29,975 nt of DNA from IMG/VR virus record IMGVR_UViG_3300021364_000119, positions 1 to 29,975 of that record; one strand, written 5' to 3'. The number at the start of each line of letters is the position of its first letter. Within the stretch, counting starts at the first letter, position 1. Source of the stretch: a virus. Under the pieces are notes generated by a model. It saw only the letters and a program-made list of their open reading frames with translations. It was not told the DNA's origin and did no database searches. The position numbers were made by a program, and so were the translations under genes. Positions 1-6,170 of the stretch are shown piece by piece.

Positions 1-1
1 A

Positions 2-544
2 ATCCGAAAAGCACATCTCAAAACAATAGAGCCAGTTGGAAAGAATAAACTCTGGCTTATGCACATTAATATTTTCCCACAATTTGATGTTGACCTTCCT
101 ATCTTTGGTTTGGATATAGTAGCGAACCCCAAAAAGATCTCAGGTTGCTTTTGTGATTATTCACCTACATCTGAAAGATACCATCCCTTTTTAGATAAGT
201 TTAAACTAGAAACAGCTGGTTTGACTTGGACAAGAGCAAGAGAAATGCCAGACTGGGCTCAGGAAATTTTCAGTCCAAATATTGTAGGTGCTGGTTCAAT
301 ACGAGAAGGAGAGGAGACAGACCAACTCTGTCAGATGGCCTTTAATCTTGCTTCCTTTTATTGTATGGAGATGGATAACCCAGTTCATCAAAAAGTAGGT
401 GGGTTGAATACAAGAGATGCTCAAAACAAATATTGTCGTAATCAGAAAATGAATAGAATGCTCCATTCATCAATCCTTGCAATGGGGATATCTGAAGAGC
501 GTAAGAACCAATATGTTGAAGATGTACTCTTTGAAGAAGTATAA
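2..544 (+). CDS. pcyX: Ferredoxin-dependent bilin reductase, PcyX-like (5' truncated)
   Basis: The reading frame is open from the first bases of the window, so the N-terminal part lies outside it. Members of this family reduce biliverdin IX-alpha to phycobilins using electrons from reduced ferredoxin. The block MHINIFP...DLPIFGLDIV...CDYSP matches the family core. The His after the Met at base 59 and the Asp 17 residues later (FGLD) have the spacing of His88 and Asp105 in PcyA. The Asp-His pair is known to be essential in PcyX, which makes phycoerythrobilin. The Glu of the PcyA triad has no clear equivalent at the expected spacing: a Glu lies 11, not 12, residues before the His. The Met at base 59 is internal, because homology continues upstream of it. 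A heme oxygenase gene would be expected nearby but could only lie upstream, outside the window. PcyX rather than PcyA or PebS is an inference. Confidence 0.8.
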   Translation: MRKAHLKTIEPVGKNKLWLMHINIFPQFDVDLPIFGLDIVANPKKISGCFCDYSPTSERYHPFLDKFKLETAGLTWTRAREMPDWAQEIFSPNIVGAGSIREGEETDQLCQMAFNLASFYCMEMDNPVHQKVGGLNTRDAQNKYCRNQKMNRMLHSSILAMGISEERKNQYVEDVLFEEV

Positions 545-562
545 TTTACCTGTATAGGTTTT

Positions 563-598
563 GTAATAATTATTCCGAACGGGAATATAATGTATTAC
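563..598 (+). other. Interrupted inverted repeat after bilin reductase gene
   Basis: Outer arms GTAATA and TATTAC (6 bp) enclose inner arms TATTCC and GGAATA (6 bp) around a GAACG loop. It lies 19 bases after the bilin reductase stop and is followed by A/T-rich sequence with a short T run (AATTTT). It could be a weak terminator or an operator for the genes that follow. No convincing promoter was found in the 545-742 gap; a TATAAT at 586 has only a poor -35 at 19 bp. Confidence 0.3.
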
Positions 599-742
599 GC
601 AATTTTAACAAAAAATTAACACAAAATTGAGGTCCTCCGTTATATATAATTGCGTTAGGGAATGATACTTTCCGAAACACAATGTTTCTTTTGGTATCAC
701 CTAACACAAAATTTATCCCCAAATCTTACAGGAGAAAAAGCT

Positions 743-1006
743 ATGAATAAGCTTGTGGCCGCGCTGTGCGTGCTTTTAGGTATTGGAACCATGTCGGTTC
801 AGGCAGATGAGTTATACTCTTACACTGCAAAATTAAATGAAGAAGGTAAATACTGTGCTCGGATTGAGTACTTAGGTGTCAATAATCTTCCCGTGAAAAG
901 AACTAAGTGTCGCACATTGGAAGAGTGGTATGACCGTGGATATCTGATTACCAAAGTTGGTCAACCCACACCTACATTAGAAAACTTTGAAAATGGTGGC
1001 TGGTAG
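743..1006 (+). CDS. Small secreted protein with signal peptide
   Basis: This 87-residue protein begins with a classical signal peptide: MNKL, a hydrophobic core to about residue 17, then an A-type cleavage region ending near SVQA-DE. The ATG at 743 is chosen over an in-frame ATG at 662 because it has a GGAG-type ribosome site (CAGGAG, 729-734) and begins exactly at the signal peptide. The mature part of about 65 residues has two Cys (GKYCAR and KRTKCRT) that could form a disulfide in the periplasm. I do not recognise a family. It sits between the bilin reductase and another small exported or membrane protein, and the two may form one small accessory operon. Confidence 0.7.
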   Translation: MNKLVAALCVLLGIGTMSVQADELYSYTAKLNEEGKYCARIEYLGVNNLPVKRTKCRTLEEWYDRGYLITKVGQPTPTLENFENGGW

Positions 1007-1016
1007 GTCCAAAACA

Positions 1017-1241
1017 ATGATTAACACAATCCGCAATATTTTTGTTGTTGGTTTCTTTGCTGTAGTTTCAATTGCAGGGCTACTCTATCCCATTTTAAAC
1101 CCCACCCAATATGCTGAATTAATGCGTCATCAGTTCTATATCCCAATGGTACAACACAATGTCCCTATGTGTCTCGTAGCAGAAATGGAACACCCAGCTG
1201 AAATTCCAACATTTACTTGCGATAAACCCCTACTCGCATAA
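1017..1241 (+). CDS. Small membrane-anchored protein
   Basis: This 74-residue protein has a short basic N-terminus (MINTIRN) and one hydrophobic segment at about residues 8-24, so it is a signal anchor or an uncleaved membrane helix. The C-terminal part carries two Cys (PMCLV and FTCDK), as in the preceding gene product. An in-frame ATG at 987 would overlap the previous gene, and neither start has a strong ribosome site; 1017 is preferred because it places the basic residues directly before the hydrophobic segment. Function unknown. The gene ends just before the tandem promoter block at 1247. Confidence 0.55.
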   Translation: MINTIRNIFVVGFFAVVSIAGLLYPILNPTQYAELMRHQFYIPMVQHNVPMCLVAEMEHPAEIPTFTCDKPLLA

Positions 1242-1246
1242 ATAGG

Positions 1247-1275
1247 TTGACAATTCAGACATAATGTAGTATAAT
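1247..1275 (+). promoter_or_regulatory. Consensus sigma70 promoter P1 (upstream of gene 33)
   Basis: TTGACA at 1247-1252 and TATAAT at 1270-1275 are separated by 17 bp, both hexamers perfect. It is the first of three tandem promoters in the 249-base gap before gp33 and is probably an early or middle promoter read by host polymerase. Confidence 0.85.
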
Positions 1276-1278
1276 GGT

Positions 1279-1306
1279 CGGACCAATGAGGAAACTTGTT
1301 GGTTCG
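1279..1306 (+). other. Hairpin in P1 leader
   Basis: The arms CGGACCAA (1279-1286) and TTGGTTCG (1299-1306) can form 8 pairs including one G-U, with a 12-base loop containing GAGGAAAC. It begins close to the predicted P1 start, so a P1 transcript would start with it. Its role is unknown. Confidence 0.35.
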
Positions 1307-1331
1307 GCTTCTTATCAGCTGAAAAAAGGTG

Positions 1332-1360
1332 TTGACTTTTTCTTTTAATCGTGTTATAAT
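1332..1360 (+). promoter_or_regulatory. Sigma70 promoter P2, extended -10
   Basis: TTGACT at 1332-1337 and TATAAT at 1355-1360 with a 17-bp spacer. TG precedes the -10 (TGTTATAAT), the extended -10 pattern. A palindrome (GCCAATATTGGC, 1378-1389) followed by five T lies just downstream, before P3. Confidence 0.75.
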
Positions 1361-1408
1361 AACAAACATTATACACGGCCAATATTGGCAATCTTTTTAA
1401 GAAAACGG

Positions 1409-1437
1409 TTGACAAAAGCGGCAAAGTAGGATATAAT
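1409..1437 (+). promoter_or_regulatory. Consensus sigma70 promoter P3 (proximal to gene 33)
   Basis: TTGACA at 1409-1414 and TATAAT at 1432-1437 with a 17-bp spacer. The predicted start near 1444 lies about 37 bases before the gp33 ATG, giving a short leader with a GGGGAAG ribosome site. It probably drives gp33 and gp59. Confidence 0.85.
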
Positions 1438-1480
1438 AGAACCAAATACAATGCAAAAACAAAAAGGGGAAGAATCCGAA

Positions 1481-1723
1481 ATGTCTGTAGTAGCATTAAC
1501 ACCAGATAAAATACATCATGAAATAAGCAAACATATATCCAAGGGAGTTCCCTATATTGATGCTTTGGTTCACTTTGCTGAACAAAACGAAATTGAAATT
1601 GAAACCATTGCACAGATTGTAAAGAAATCTTCTATATTAAAAGAGAAGATTAAAACTGAGGCAGTAGGTTTACGAATGGTAGAAAAAGACGATGAGCCAG
1701 ATATCACAGACCATTGCAAGTGA
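1481..1723 (+). CDS. 33: Late-transcription coactivator gp33-like
   Basis: This 80-residue protein resembles the short gp33 proteins of marine T4-like phages: a pattern like YIDALVHFAEQNEIEIETIA, then a basic stretch (KSSILKEKIKTEA) and a short tail. In T4, gp33 binds the polymerase beta flap and couples the gp55 sigma factor to the sliding clamp so late promoters fire. The ATG at 1481 is chosen over an in-frame ATG at 1451, because a GGGGAAG site lies 8-14 bases before it and the 1451 start would put that site inside the gene. It is followed directly by gp59, overlapping its start by 32 bases; T4 has the same 33-59-32 order. Identification rests on pattern and position, not an alignment. Confidence 0.7.
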   Translation: MSVVALTPDKIHHEISKHISKGVPYIDALVHFAEQNEIEIETIAQIVKKSSILKEKIKTEAVGLRMVEKDDEPDITDHCK

Positions 1724-2294
1724 TAAATCATTCGAAGCGTATATTAAATTTAACGCAATAAAAAGACATTTTACTACAGATAACTACGATTATTTTAAGT
1801 ATAACGGAAAAGTAAGAGCAAACTTTGATACTTTTATCTCAAGGAATGATGCTTACAGTTTCGCTAAACTTGCAAAAAGAGAAGATTACGAGAACTTAAT
1901 TCTTGCTAATATACTCAAGAAGCCCGACATCTGGGTCCGAGAAATTTTGGACGAGGAGTCGGAAGAAAGATATATATTATGGAAGAAGAAAATTGAAGCC
2001 TTAGGCTACAATTTCAAAAGTGAGTTGGGAAAACTCAATGAGGATTACCAACAAAATTTTATATCACGGGATGGCCAACACCCTTATATAATGTCACTGT
2101 ATTTGCAAAAGCAAATCAGTCTTGAAACATTGACCATCTTGGCACATTCTGCAAATATTTTTTCGTATTGGAACGAAAAAGTGGTTGACAAAATTGTAGC
2201 TTGTGATATAATAAGACTTGTTAGAAAATATAAACCTTTTCTAGCATATGATGAAAAGAGGTTCAAGAACATTGTTCGCGAATACTTCTTCTAA
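1692..2294 (+). CDS. 59: Helicase loader gp59
   Basis: The 200-residue product has the size and layout of T4 gp59, which loads gp41 helicase onto gp32-coated single-stranded DNA at forks. Family-like features include an N-terminal stretch with YDYFKYNGKVRA (T4: KYDVIKYN) followed by a helical region rich in F, K and Y, and a C-terminal helical domain. The neighbours support the call: it lies between gp33 and gp32 as in T4, and its partner gp41 is at 4673. The start overlaps gp33. A sigma70 promoter for gp32 lies inside its last 110 bases. Confidence 0.8.
   Translation: MSQISQTIASDKSFEAYIKFNAIKRHFTTDNYDYFKYNGKVRANFDTFISRNDAYSFAKLAKREDYENLILANILKKPDIWVREILDEESEERYILWKKKIEALGYNFKSELGKLNEDYQQNFISRDGQHPYIMSLYLQKQISLETLTILAHSANIFSYWNEKVVDKIVACDIIRLVRKYKPFLAYDEKRFKNIVREYFF
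2185..2212 (+). promoter_or_regulatory. Sigma70 promoter inside gene 59, reading into gp32
   Basis: TTGACA at 2185-2190 and TATAAT at 2207-2212 with a 16-bp spacer and an extended -10 (TGATATAAT). The predicted start, about 2219, falls at the base of the stem at 2220, giving a gp32 leader of about 120 bases. Confidence 0.75.
2220..2263 (+). promoter_or_regulatory. Candidate H-type pseudoknot at 5' end of gp32 mRNA
   Basis: Stem 1 pairs 2220-2228 (GTTAGAAAA) with 2237-2245 (TTTTCTAGC), nine pairs including one G-U, around an 8-base loop. The loop's AACC (2233-2236) can pair with GGTT at 2260-2263, giving stem 2 of 4 bp stacked on stem 1. In T4, a pseudoknot near the 5' end of gene 32 mRNA starts cooperative gp32 binding that represses its own translation. 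The bases also encode the end of gp59. Stem 2 is short and could be chance. Confidence 0.4.
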
Positions 2295-2295
2295 T

Positions 2296-2325
2296 CGCAA
2301 TATAACGCAATATAACGCTATACAT
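2296..2325 (+). repeat. Short tandem A/T-rich repeat before gp32 ribosome site
   Basis: CGCAATATAA is repeated exactly twice (2296-2305, 2306-2315) and a degenerate copy (CGCTATACAT) follows, ending at the AAGGAG ribosome site. In T4 the gene 32 operator is an unstructured A/U-rich repeat next to the ribosome site to which gp32 binds. These repeats are in the right place for that role. Confidence 0.5.
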
Positions 2326-2338
2326 AAGGAGACTAAAT

Positions 2339-3274
2339 ATGGCACTTACAGACTTTTCTTCGCTCAAGAAGAACAGAAAAAATACTCTCGATAAGTTGAA
2401 TTCTCAACTCGAGAAAATCGCAAAACCATCTTACCAAGACCCTAACGAAGGTAAATTTTGGAAACCTACTAGAGATAAAGCTGGTAATGGATTCGCAGTA
2501 ATCCGTTTCTTACCTGCACCTCAAGGTGAAGAAATGCCTTTCGTAAGGATTTGGGACCATGGATTCCAAGGACCTACAGGTCAGTGGTATATCGAAAACT
2601 CATTAACCACTTTGGGACAGGACGACCCTGTTTCTGAGTACAATTCCAAACTCTGGAATTCAGGTATTGAGGCTGATAAGGAACAAGCAAGAAAACAGAA
2701 GCGTAGGCTGAAGTACATTGCTAATATCTATGTTGTGAAAGACTCAGCAAATCCAGAAAACGAAGGCAAAGTATTCATGTACCAATTCGGTAAGAAAATC
2801 TTTGACAAGTTAAATGATTTAATGAATCCTTCATTCGAAGATGAAACTCCTGTCAATCCATTTGATTTATGGGAAGGTGCAAACTTTAGACTGAAAATTC
2901 GTCAGTTCGAAGGTTATCCTAACTATGACAAATCTGAATTTGACCCTGCAACACCTTTATTCGAAGATGATGCAGAGTTGGAGAGAGTATGGAATGAAGA
3001 ACATTCCCTCCAGGAACTACTTGAACCTAAAAACTTCAAGTCTTATGCTGATTTAAAAACCAAACTCTACAGAGTTCTGGATTTATCGTCAGACACAACC
3101 GAACAGGTTGCAATATCACCTGCAGAAGCTGAAGACATTCAGGACGATGATTTGGATTTGAGTAATCTATCTCAATCTGCACCAGAACCTTCTGCACCAG
3201 TTGCTGAAACCCCTGCGGTCAGCACTGATGATGATGACGATCTATCAATCTTTAAAGAGCTTGCTAGAGGCTAA
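2339..3274 (+). CDS. 32: Single-stranded DNA-binding protein gp32
   Basis: The 311-residue product has the gp32 layout: a basic N-terminal segment (SSLKKNRKN) for cooperative binding, a core OB-fold region with FWKPTRDKAGNGFAVIRFLP, WYIEN and ANIYVVKD...NEGKVF, and a strongly acidic C-terminus with runs of D that would contact gp59, UvsX and polymerase. It coats single-stranded DNA in replication and recombination. The T4 zinc ligands are not kept: the T4 ENC and CPVC positions read ENS and PVSE here, while the HGF histidine remains. As I recall, cyanophage gp32 has the same loss. A strong AAGGAG site lies 8 bases before the ATG. Expression is probably self-limited through the leader described at 2220-2325. 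Confidence 0.95.
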   Translation: MALTDFSSLKKNRKNTLDKLNSQLEKIAKPSYQDPNEGKFWKPTRDKAGNGFAVIRFLPAPQGEEMPFVRIWDHGFQGPTGQWYIENSLTTLGQDDPVSEYNSKLWNSGIEADKEQARKQKRRLKYIANIYVVKDSANPENEGKVFMYQFGKKIFDKLNDLMNPSFEDETPVNPFDLWEGANFRLKIRQFEGYPNYDKSEFDPATPLFEDDAELERVWNEEHSLQELLEPKNFKSYADLKTKLYRVLDLSSDTTEQVAISPAEAEDIQDDDLDLSNLSQSAPEPSAPVAETPAVSTDDDDDLSIFKELARG

Positions 3275-3286
3275 TTTGGTATATAA

Positions 3287-3347
3287 GGCAGGTGGGCTTA
3301 AAAAGAGCTTGCGATTAAGTTGCGTGTACAGCTCGGCCCATCTTGCC
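3287..3347 (+). promoter_or_regulatory. Structured RNA between gp32 and the next gene
   Basis: GGCAGGTGGGC (3287-3297) pairs with GCCCATCTTGCC (3336-3347) through about 11 pairs with one G-U and one bulge. Inside, GAGCT (3305-3309) pairs with AGCTC (3330-3334). An alternative inner stem is CTTAA (3297-3301) with TTAAG (3315-3319). No T run follows, so it is not a plain terminator; the ribosome site AAGGAG of the next gene begins six bases later. It could be a leader element, an RNase processing site or an uncharacterised small RNA. Confidence 0.5.
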
Positions 3348-3364
3348 GCCTTTAAGGAGAAACT

Positions 3365-3649
3365 ATGTCAATAAAACCAGAAACCGTACTTGACTTCGAT
3401 TTTGGCTTTACAGCTATGACCGAAGATGAGTTAACCGTGGTGCAAGAAACTAGAGAGGCTGCAGAAACTGCATCTACCTCAGCTGAAATGGCATCACAAA
3501 AAGCACAACTTTTATATGACGCAATCACGCCACTGTTAAATAACCTTAAGGCGAATCCTGAAAAAGATTATATCTATTGGCCGGACCGTTATGCAAAACT
3601 TGATGCGTTTGCAGATAAATTACATCAAATATTAACTGGAGAATTATAA
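3365..3649 (+). CDS. Conserved marine-phage protein between gp32 and UvsX
   Basis: This 94-residue acidic protein starts after a strong AAGGAG site and ends by overlapping the uvsX ATG (TAATG). The middle (residues 27-60) is helical and Ala-rich. The C-terminal NPEKDYIYWPDRYAKLDAF is a pattern I recall from small unnamed proteins of marine T4-like phages. There is no catalytic motif, signal peptide or membrane segment. Its tight coupling to uvsX and its position after gp32 suggest a helper role in recombination or replication, but nothing in the sequence proves this. Confidence 0.75.
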   Translation: MSIKPETVLDFDFGFTAMTEDELTVVQETREAAETASTSAEMASQKAQLLYDAITPLLNNLKANPEKDYIYWPDRYAKLDAFADKLHQILTGEL

Positions 3650-4713
3650 TGAGTTTACTTGATAAAATGCTCAAAGCAGGTTCAGTAAAATCTTCTAATG
3701 TTCTCTCGAAATCAGCATTCTTCCAAGAAAAAGACCCAATTAAAACCGAACTACCGATTGTCAATATTGCATTCAGTGGTTCGCTTGATGGTGGTTTAAT
3801 TCCTGGATTAACTGTTGTTGCGGGTGAATCAAAGAGTTTTAAAACCTTGTTAGGTCTTTATTGTATGAAGGCTTACCTAAACAAATATAAAGATGGCGTT
3901 GCCCTCTTATATGATTCTGAATATGGTATTACACCAGAATATTTGGAAAGTTATAACATTGACACAGACCGTGTTATCCACATTCCAATCGAAGATGTTG
4001 AACAATTAAAATTTGACATCACTAAAAGATTAAATGAGATTGACAAAGGTGACCGTGTATTTGTTATGATTGACTCAATCGGAAACCTTGCTTCTAGAAA
4101 AGAGGTTGAGGATGCCGAAAATGAGAAAAGTGTTGCCGATATGTCACGTGCGAAACAATTAAAATCGCTCTTCCGTATCGTCACGCCTAAATTGACTGGC
4201 AAGGACATTCCTTGTATTGCGGTCAACCACACTTATAAGGAAATTGGATTATTTCCTAAAAACATTGTATCAGGTGGTACTGGTATCTATTATTCAGCTA
4301 ACCAAATCTTTATTATTTCCAAAGCACAGGAAAAAGAAGGAACAGAGCTTGCTGGATTTAAATTTACTATCAACATTGAAAAATCAAGATATGTAAAAGA
4401 GAAATCAAAACTACCATTCACAGTCTTATATGACTCTGGAATCCAAAAATGGTCAAGTCTATTTGAACTCGCTCTTGAAGGTGGGTGGTTGACAAAGGCC
4501 ACACAAGGATGGTATAATGTAGTGGATAAATCAACAGGTGAAATTCTTGGCTCTAAACGAAGAGCAAAAGACATTGAATCTGATAATGAATTCTTCGAAG
4601 GCTTAATTGCTGACAAAGAGTTCAATGCTTTTGTTGAAAAGAAATATAAACTAACCATGGTGGAGGCAGAAAGTGCTCGAGAAGACGATATTATCGAACC
4701 TGATACTGAATGA
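3649..4713 (+). CDS. uvsX: RecA-like recombinase UvsX
   Basis: The 354-residue product is a RecA-fold ATPase that forms filaments on single-stranded DNA and drives strand exchange and recombination-dependent replication. Walker A is GESKSFKT at residues 59-66, close to the T4 UvsX version. The Walker B-like strand VFVMIDSIGNL and the following KEVEDAENEKSVADMSRAKQLKSL segment also match the family. The C-terminus is acidic. It overlaps the gene before by one base (TAATG) and the gp41 start by 41 bases, so the trio is probably translationally coupled. A sigma70 promoter lies inside it at 4489. Confidence 0.95.
   Translation: MSLLDKMLKAGSVKSSNVLSKSAFFQEKDPIKTELPIVNIAFSGSLDGGLIPGLTVVAGESKSFKTLLGLYCMKAYLNKYKDGVALLYDSEYGITPEYLESYNIDTDRVIHIPIEDVEQLKFDITKRLNEIDKGDRVFVMIDSIGNLASRKEVEDAENEKSVADMSRAKQLKSLFRIVTPKLTGKDIPCIAVNHTYKEIGLFPKNIVSGGTGIYYSANQIFIISKAQEKEGTELAGFKFTINIEKSRYVKEKSKLPFTVLYDSGIQKWSSLFELALEGGWLTKATQGWYNVVDKSTGEILGSKRRAKDIESDNEFFEGLIADKEFNAFVEKKYKLTMVEAESAREDDIIEPDTE
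4489..4518 (+). promoter_or_regulatory. Sigma70 promoter inside uvsX, reading into gp41
   Basis: TTGACA at 4489-4494 and TATAAT at 4513-4518 with an 18-bp spacer and TG before the -10 (TGGTATAAT). The predicted start lies about 150 bases before the gp41 start codon. Confidence 0.65.
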
Positions 4714-6109
4714 AGAATACAGTCGTAAGGTATTTCCTTATTTAAAGGAAGACTATTTTGATGATACCGCTTATCGTAAGCTATTTTCTACTGCATTTGA
4801 TTATGTTGAAAAATACAAAGAGCCTCCTTCAAAAGAGGCTTTACGTATTGCACTTGACCACCGTTCAGATCTAAATGAGGATTTATATTCACAGACATCT
4901 GAACTGATTGATAATCTAGAATTAGATAAATCTACAAACCTTGACTTCCTTTTATCTGAAACAGAAAAATTCTGTCAAGATAAGGACCTTTATAATGCTA
5001 TTCGTAGGTCTATCAACATTCTAGATGGTCAGGATTCTGGAATCGGCAAGGGCGAAATACCAAAACTATTATCTGATTCGTTGGGTATTAGTTTTGACCA
5101 ATCAGTTGGTCATGATTTCCTAAATGATTATGATGATCGTTATGAACATTACCACAGAAAGGAAGAGCGTATTCCTTTCGATATTGATATATTAAACAAA
5201 ATCACCAAAGGCGGTCTACCTCGTAAATCTATGACTGTGTTATTGGCGACAACCGGTGGTGGTAAATCATTGGTCAAATGTCACATGGCAGCTAATCATC
5301 TGATGTATGGTAAAAATGTTTTGTATATTACAATGGAAATGGCTGAGGAAGAGATTGGTCGCCGTATCGATGCCAATATTATGGATATCACGTTAGACGA
5401 AGTAAATGAAATCCCACGTGATGTTTATGAAAAGAGAATGGCAAGATATAAAACCAAAACACCTGGTAAACTTGTAATTAAAGAGTTCCCAACTGGTAGT
5501 GTACACTCTGGTCACTTTAGACATTTATTAAATGAACTTCGTTTGAAAAAAGGCTTTCAGCCTGATGTAGTATATTTGGATTATCTTAATATATGTGCTT
5601 CATCTCGAGTTCGTGGCGCGGCTGCAGCAAATAGTTATACTCTTGTAAAATCTATTGCTGAGGAAGTGCGTGGTCTCGCAATGGAATATAATTGTGCAAT
5701 TGTCACATCATCACAGTTCAACCGTGATGGTTATGGCAATTCAGATGTTGACTTGACAAATACATCGGAATCAATGGGTATCACTCATACTGCTGATGCA
5801 ATATTTGGTCTGGTCAGTTCTGAATATCTTGATGAATTGAATCAACTCATGATTAAACAATTGAAAAATCGCTGGGGCGATATCAGTTATTATCGTAGGT
5901 TCCTTGTTGGTATTGAACGTGCCAAAATGAAAATCTATGAATTAGAGGAATCAGCACAGAAAAATATAGACATTGAAGGACCTGGTGGTGGGTCTGGAAA
6001 AAAGATTCAAGTTGATGATGGACCAGTGTTTGATAAAACAGACATTGGAACAAGGCTCAGTAGACGAAAATCCAAGAATGTTTTTGCAGACACTGTAGAC
6101 TTTAGATAA
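4673..6109 (+). CDS. 41: Replicative DNA helicase gp41 (DnaB-like)
   Basis: The 478-residue product is the hexameric 5'-3' fork helicase. The N-terminal helical domain covers about residues 1-140. The RecA-like ATPase domain begins near IPFDIDILNKITKGGLPRKSM and has Walker A ATTGGGKS at 192-199, the strand VLYITMEMAEEEIGRR, and a Walker B strand DVVYLDYLNIC. Later SSQFNRDG and RAKMKIYELE fit the DnaB-type core. The GTG at 4673 is used because GGAGG lies 8 bases before it; it overlaps the uvsX end. gp59, encoded upstream, should load it, and the primase gp61 partner is 23 kb away at 29071. Confidence 0.95.
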   Translation: MLEKTILSNLILNEEYSRKVFPYLKEDYFDDTAYRKLFSTAFDYVEKYKEPPSKEALRIALDHRSDLNEDLYSQTSELIDNLELDKSTNLDFLLSETEKFCQDKDLYNAIRRSINILDGQDSGIGKGEIPKLLSDSLGISFDQSVGHDFLNDYDDRYEHYHRKEERIPFDIDILNKITKGGLPRKSMTVLLATTGGGKSLVKCHMAANHLMYGKNVLYITMEMAEEEIGRRIDANIMDITLDEVNEIPRDVYEKRMARYKTKTPGKLVIKEFPTGSVHSGHFRHLLNELRLKKGFQPDVVYLDYLNICASSRVRGAAAANSYTLVKSIAEEVRGLAMEYNCAIVTSSQFNRDGYGNSDVDLTNTSESMGITHTADAIFGLVSSEYLDELNQLMIKQLKNRWGDISYYRRFLVGIERAKMKIYELEESAQKNIDIEGPGGGSGKKIQVDDGPVFDKTDIGTRLSRRKSKNVFADTVDFR

Positions 6110-6118
6110 AAGAAACTT

Positions 6119-6126
6119 TATAAATA
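6119..6126 (+). promoter_or_regulatory. T4-type late promoter TATAAATA
   Basis: An exact TATAAATA octamer, the T4 late -10 read by gp55-polymerase with gp33 and the clamp, lies 45 bases before the ATG at 6171. The 6110-6170 gap contains no other signal. It probably drives the coupled run from 6171 to 11954. Confidence 0.75.
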
Positions 6127-6170
6127 GTTTAGTACTAGTATACTAAATTATAGCATTTAAAGGGTGTCAG

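Noticed and set aside
571-591. TATAAT at 586 as a promoter after the bilin reductase
   Set aside because: The best -35 (TTGTAA) is at 19 bp and matches poorly, so I list only the inverted repeat.
662-742. Upstream start for the secreted protein
   Set aside because: The longer start would place non-signal residues before the signal peptide and lacks the ribosome site present at 729-734.
1378-1398. Palindrome GCCAATATTGGC plus T run as a terminator
   Set aside because: The stem can hold only four pairs with a loop of four, so termination is doubtful; mentioned only as context for P2.
1230-1613. Minus-strand open frame (127 codons) over the tandem promoters and gp33
   Set aside because: No ribosome site and a low-complexity hydrophobic product; it covers strong + strand promoters and the gp33 coding region.
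4042-4071. TTGACA-like promoter inside uvsX
   Set aside because: The -10 at about 18 bp is TTATGA, too far from consensus compared with the others in this window.
4290-4658. Minus-strand open frame (122 codons) inside uvsX
   Set aside because: UvsX is certain on the + strand and the antisense product shows no family features.
5753-5782. TTGACA inside gp41
   Set aside because: There is no TATAAT-like hexamer at the right distance.
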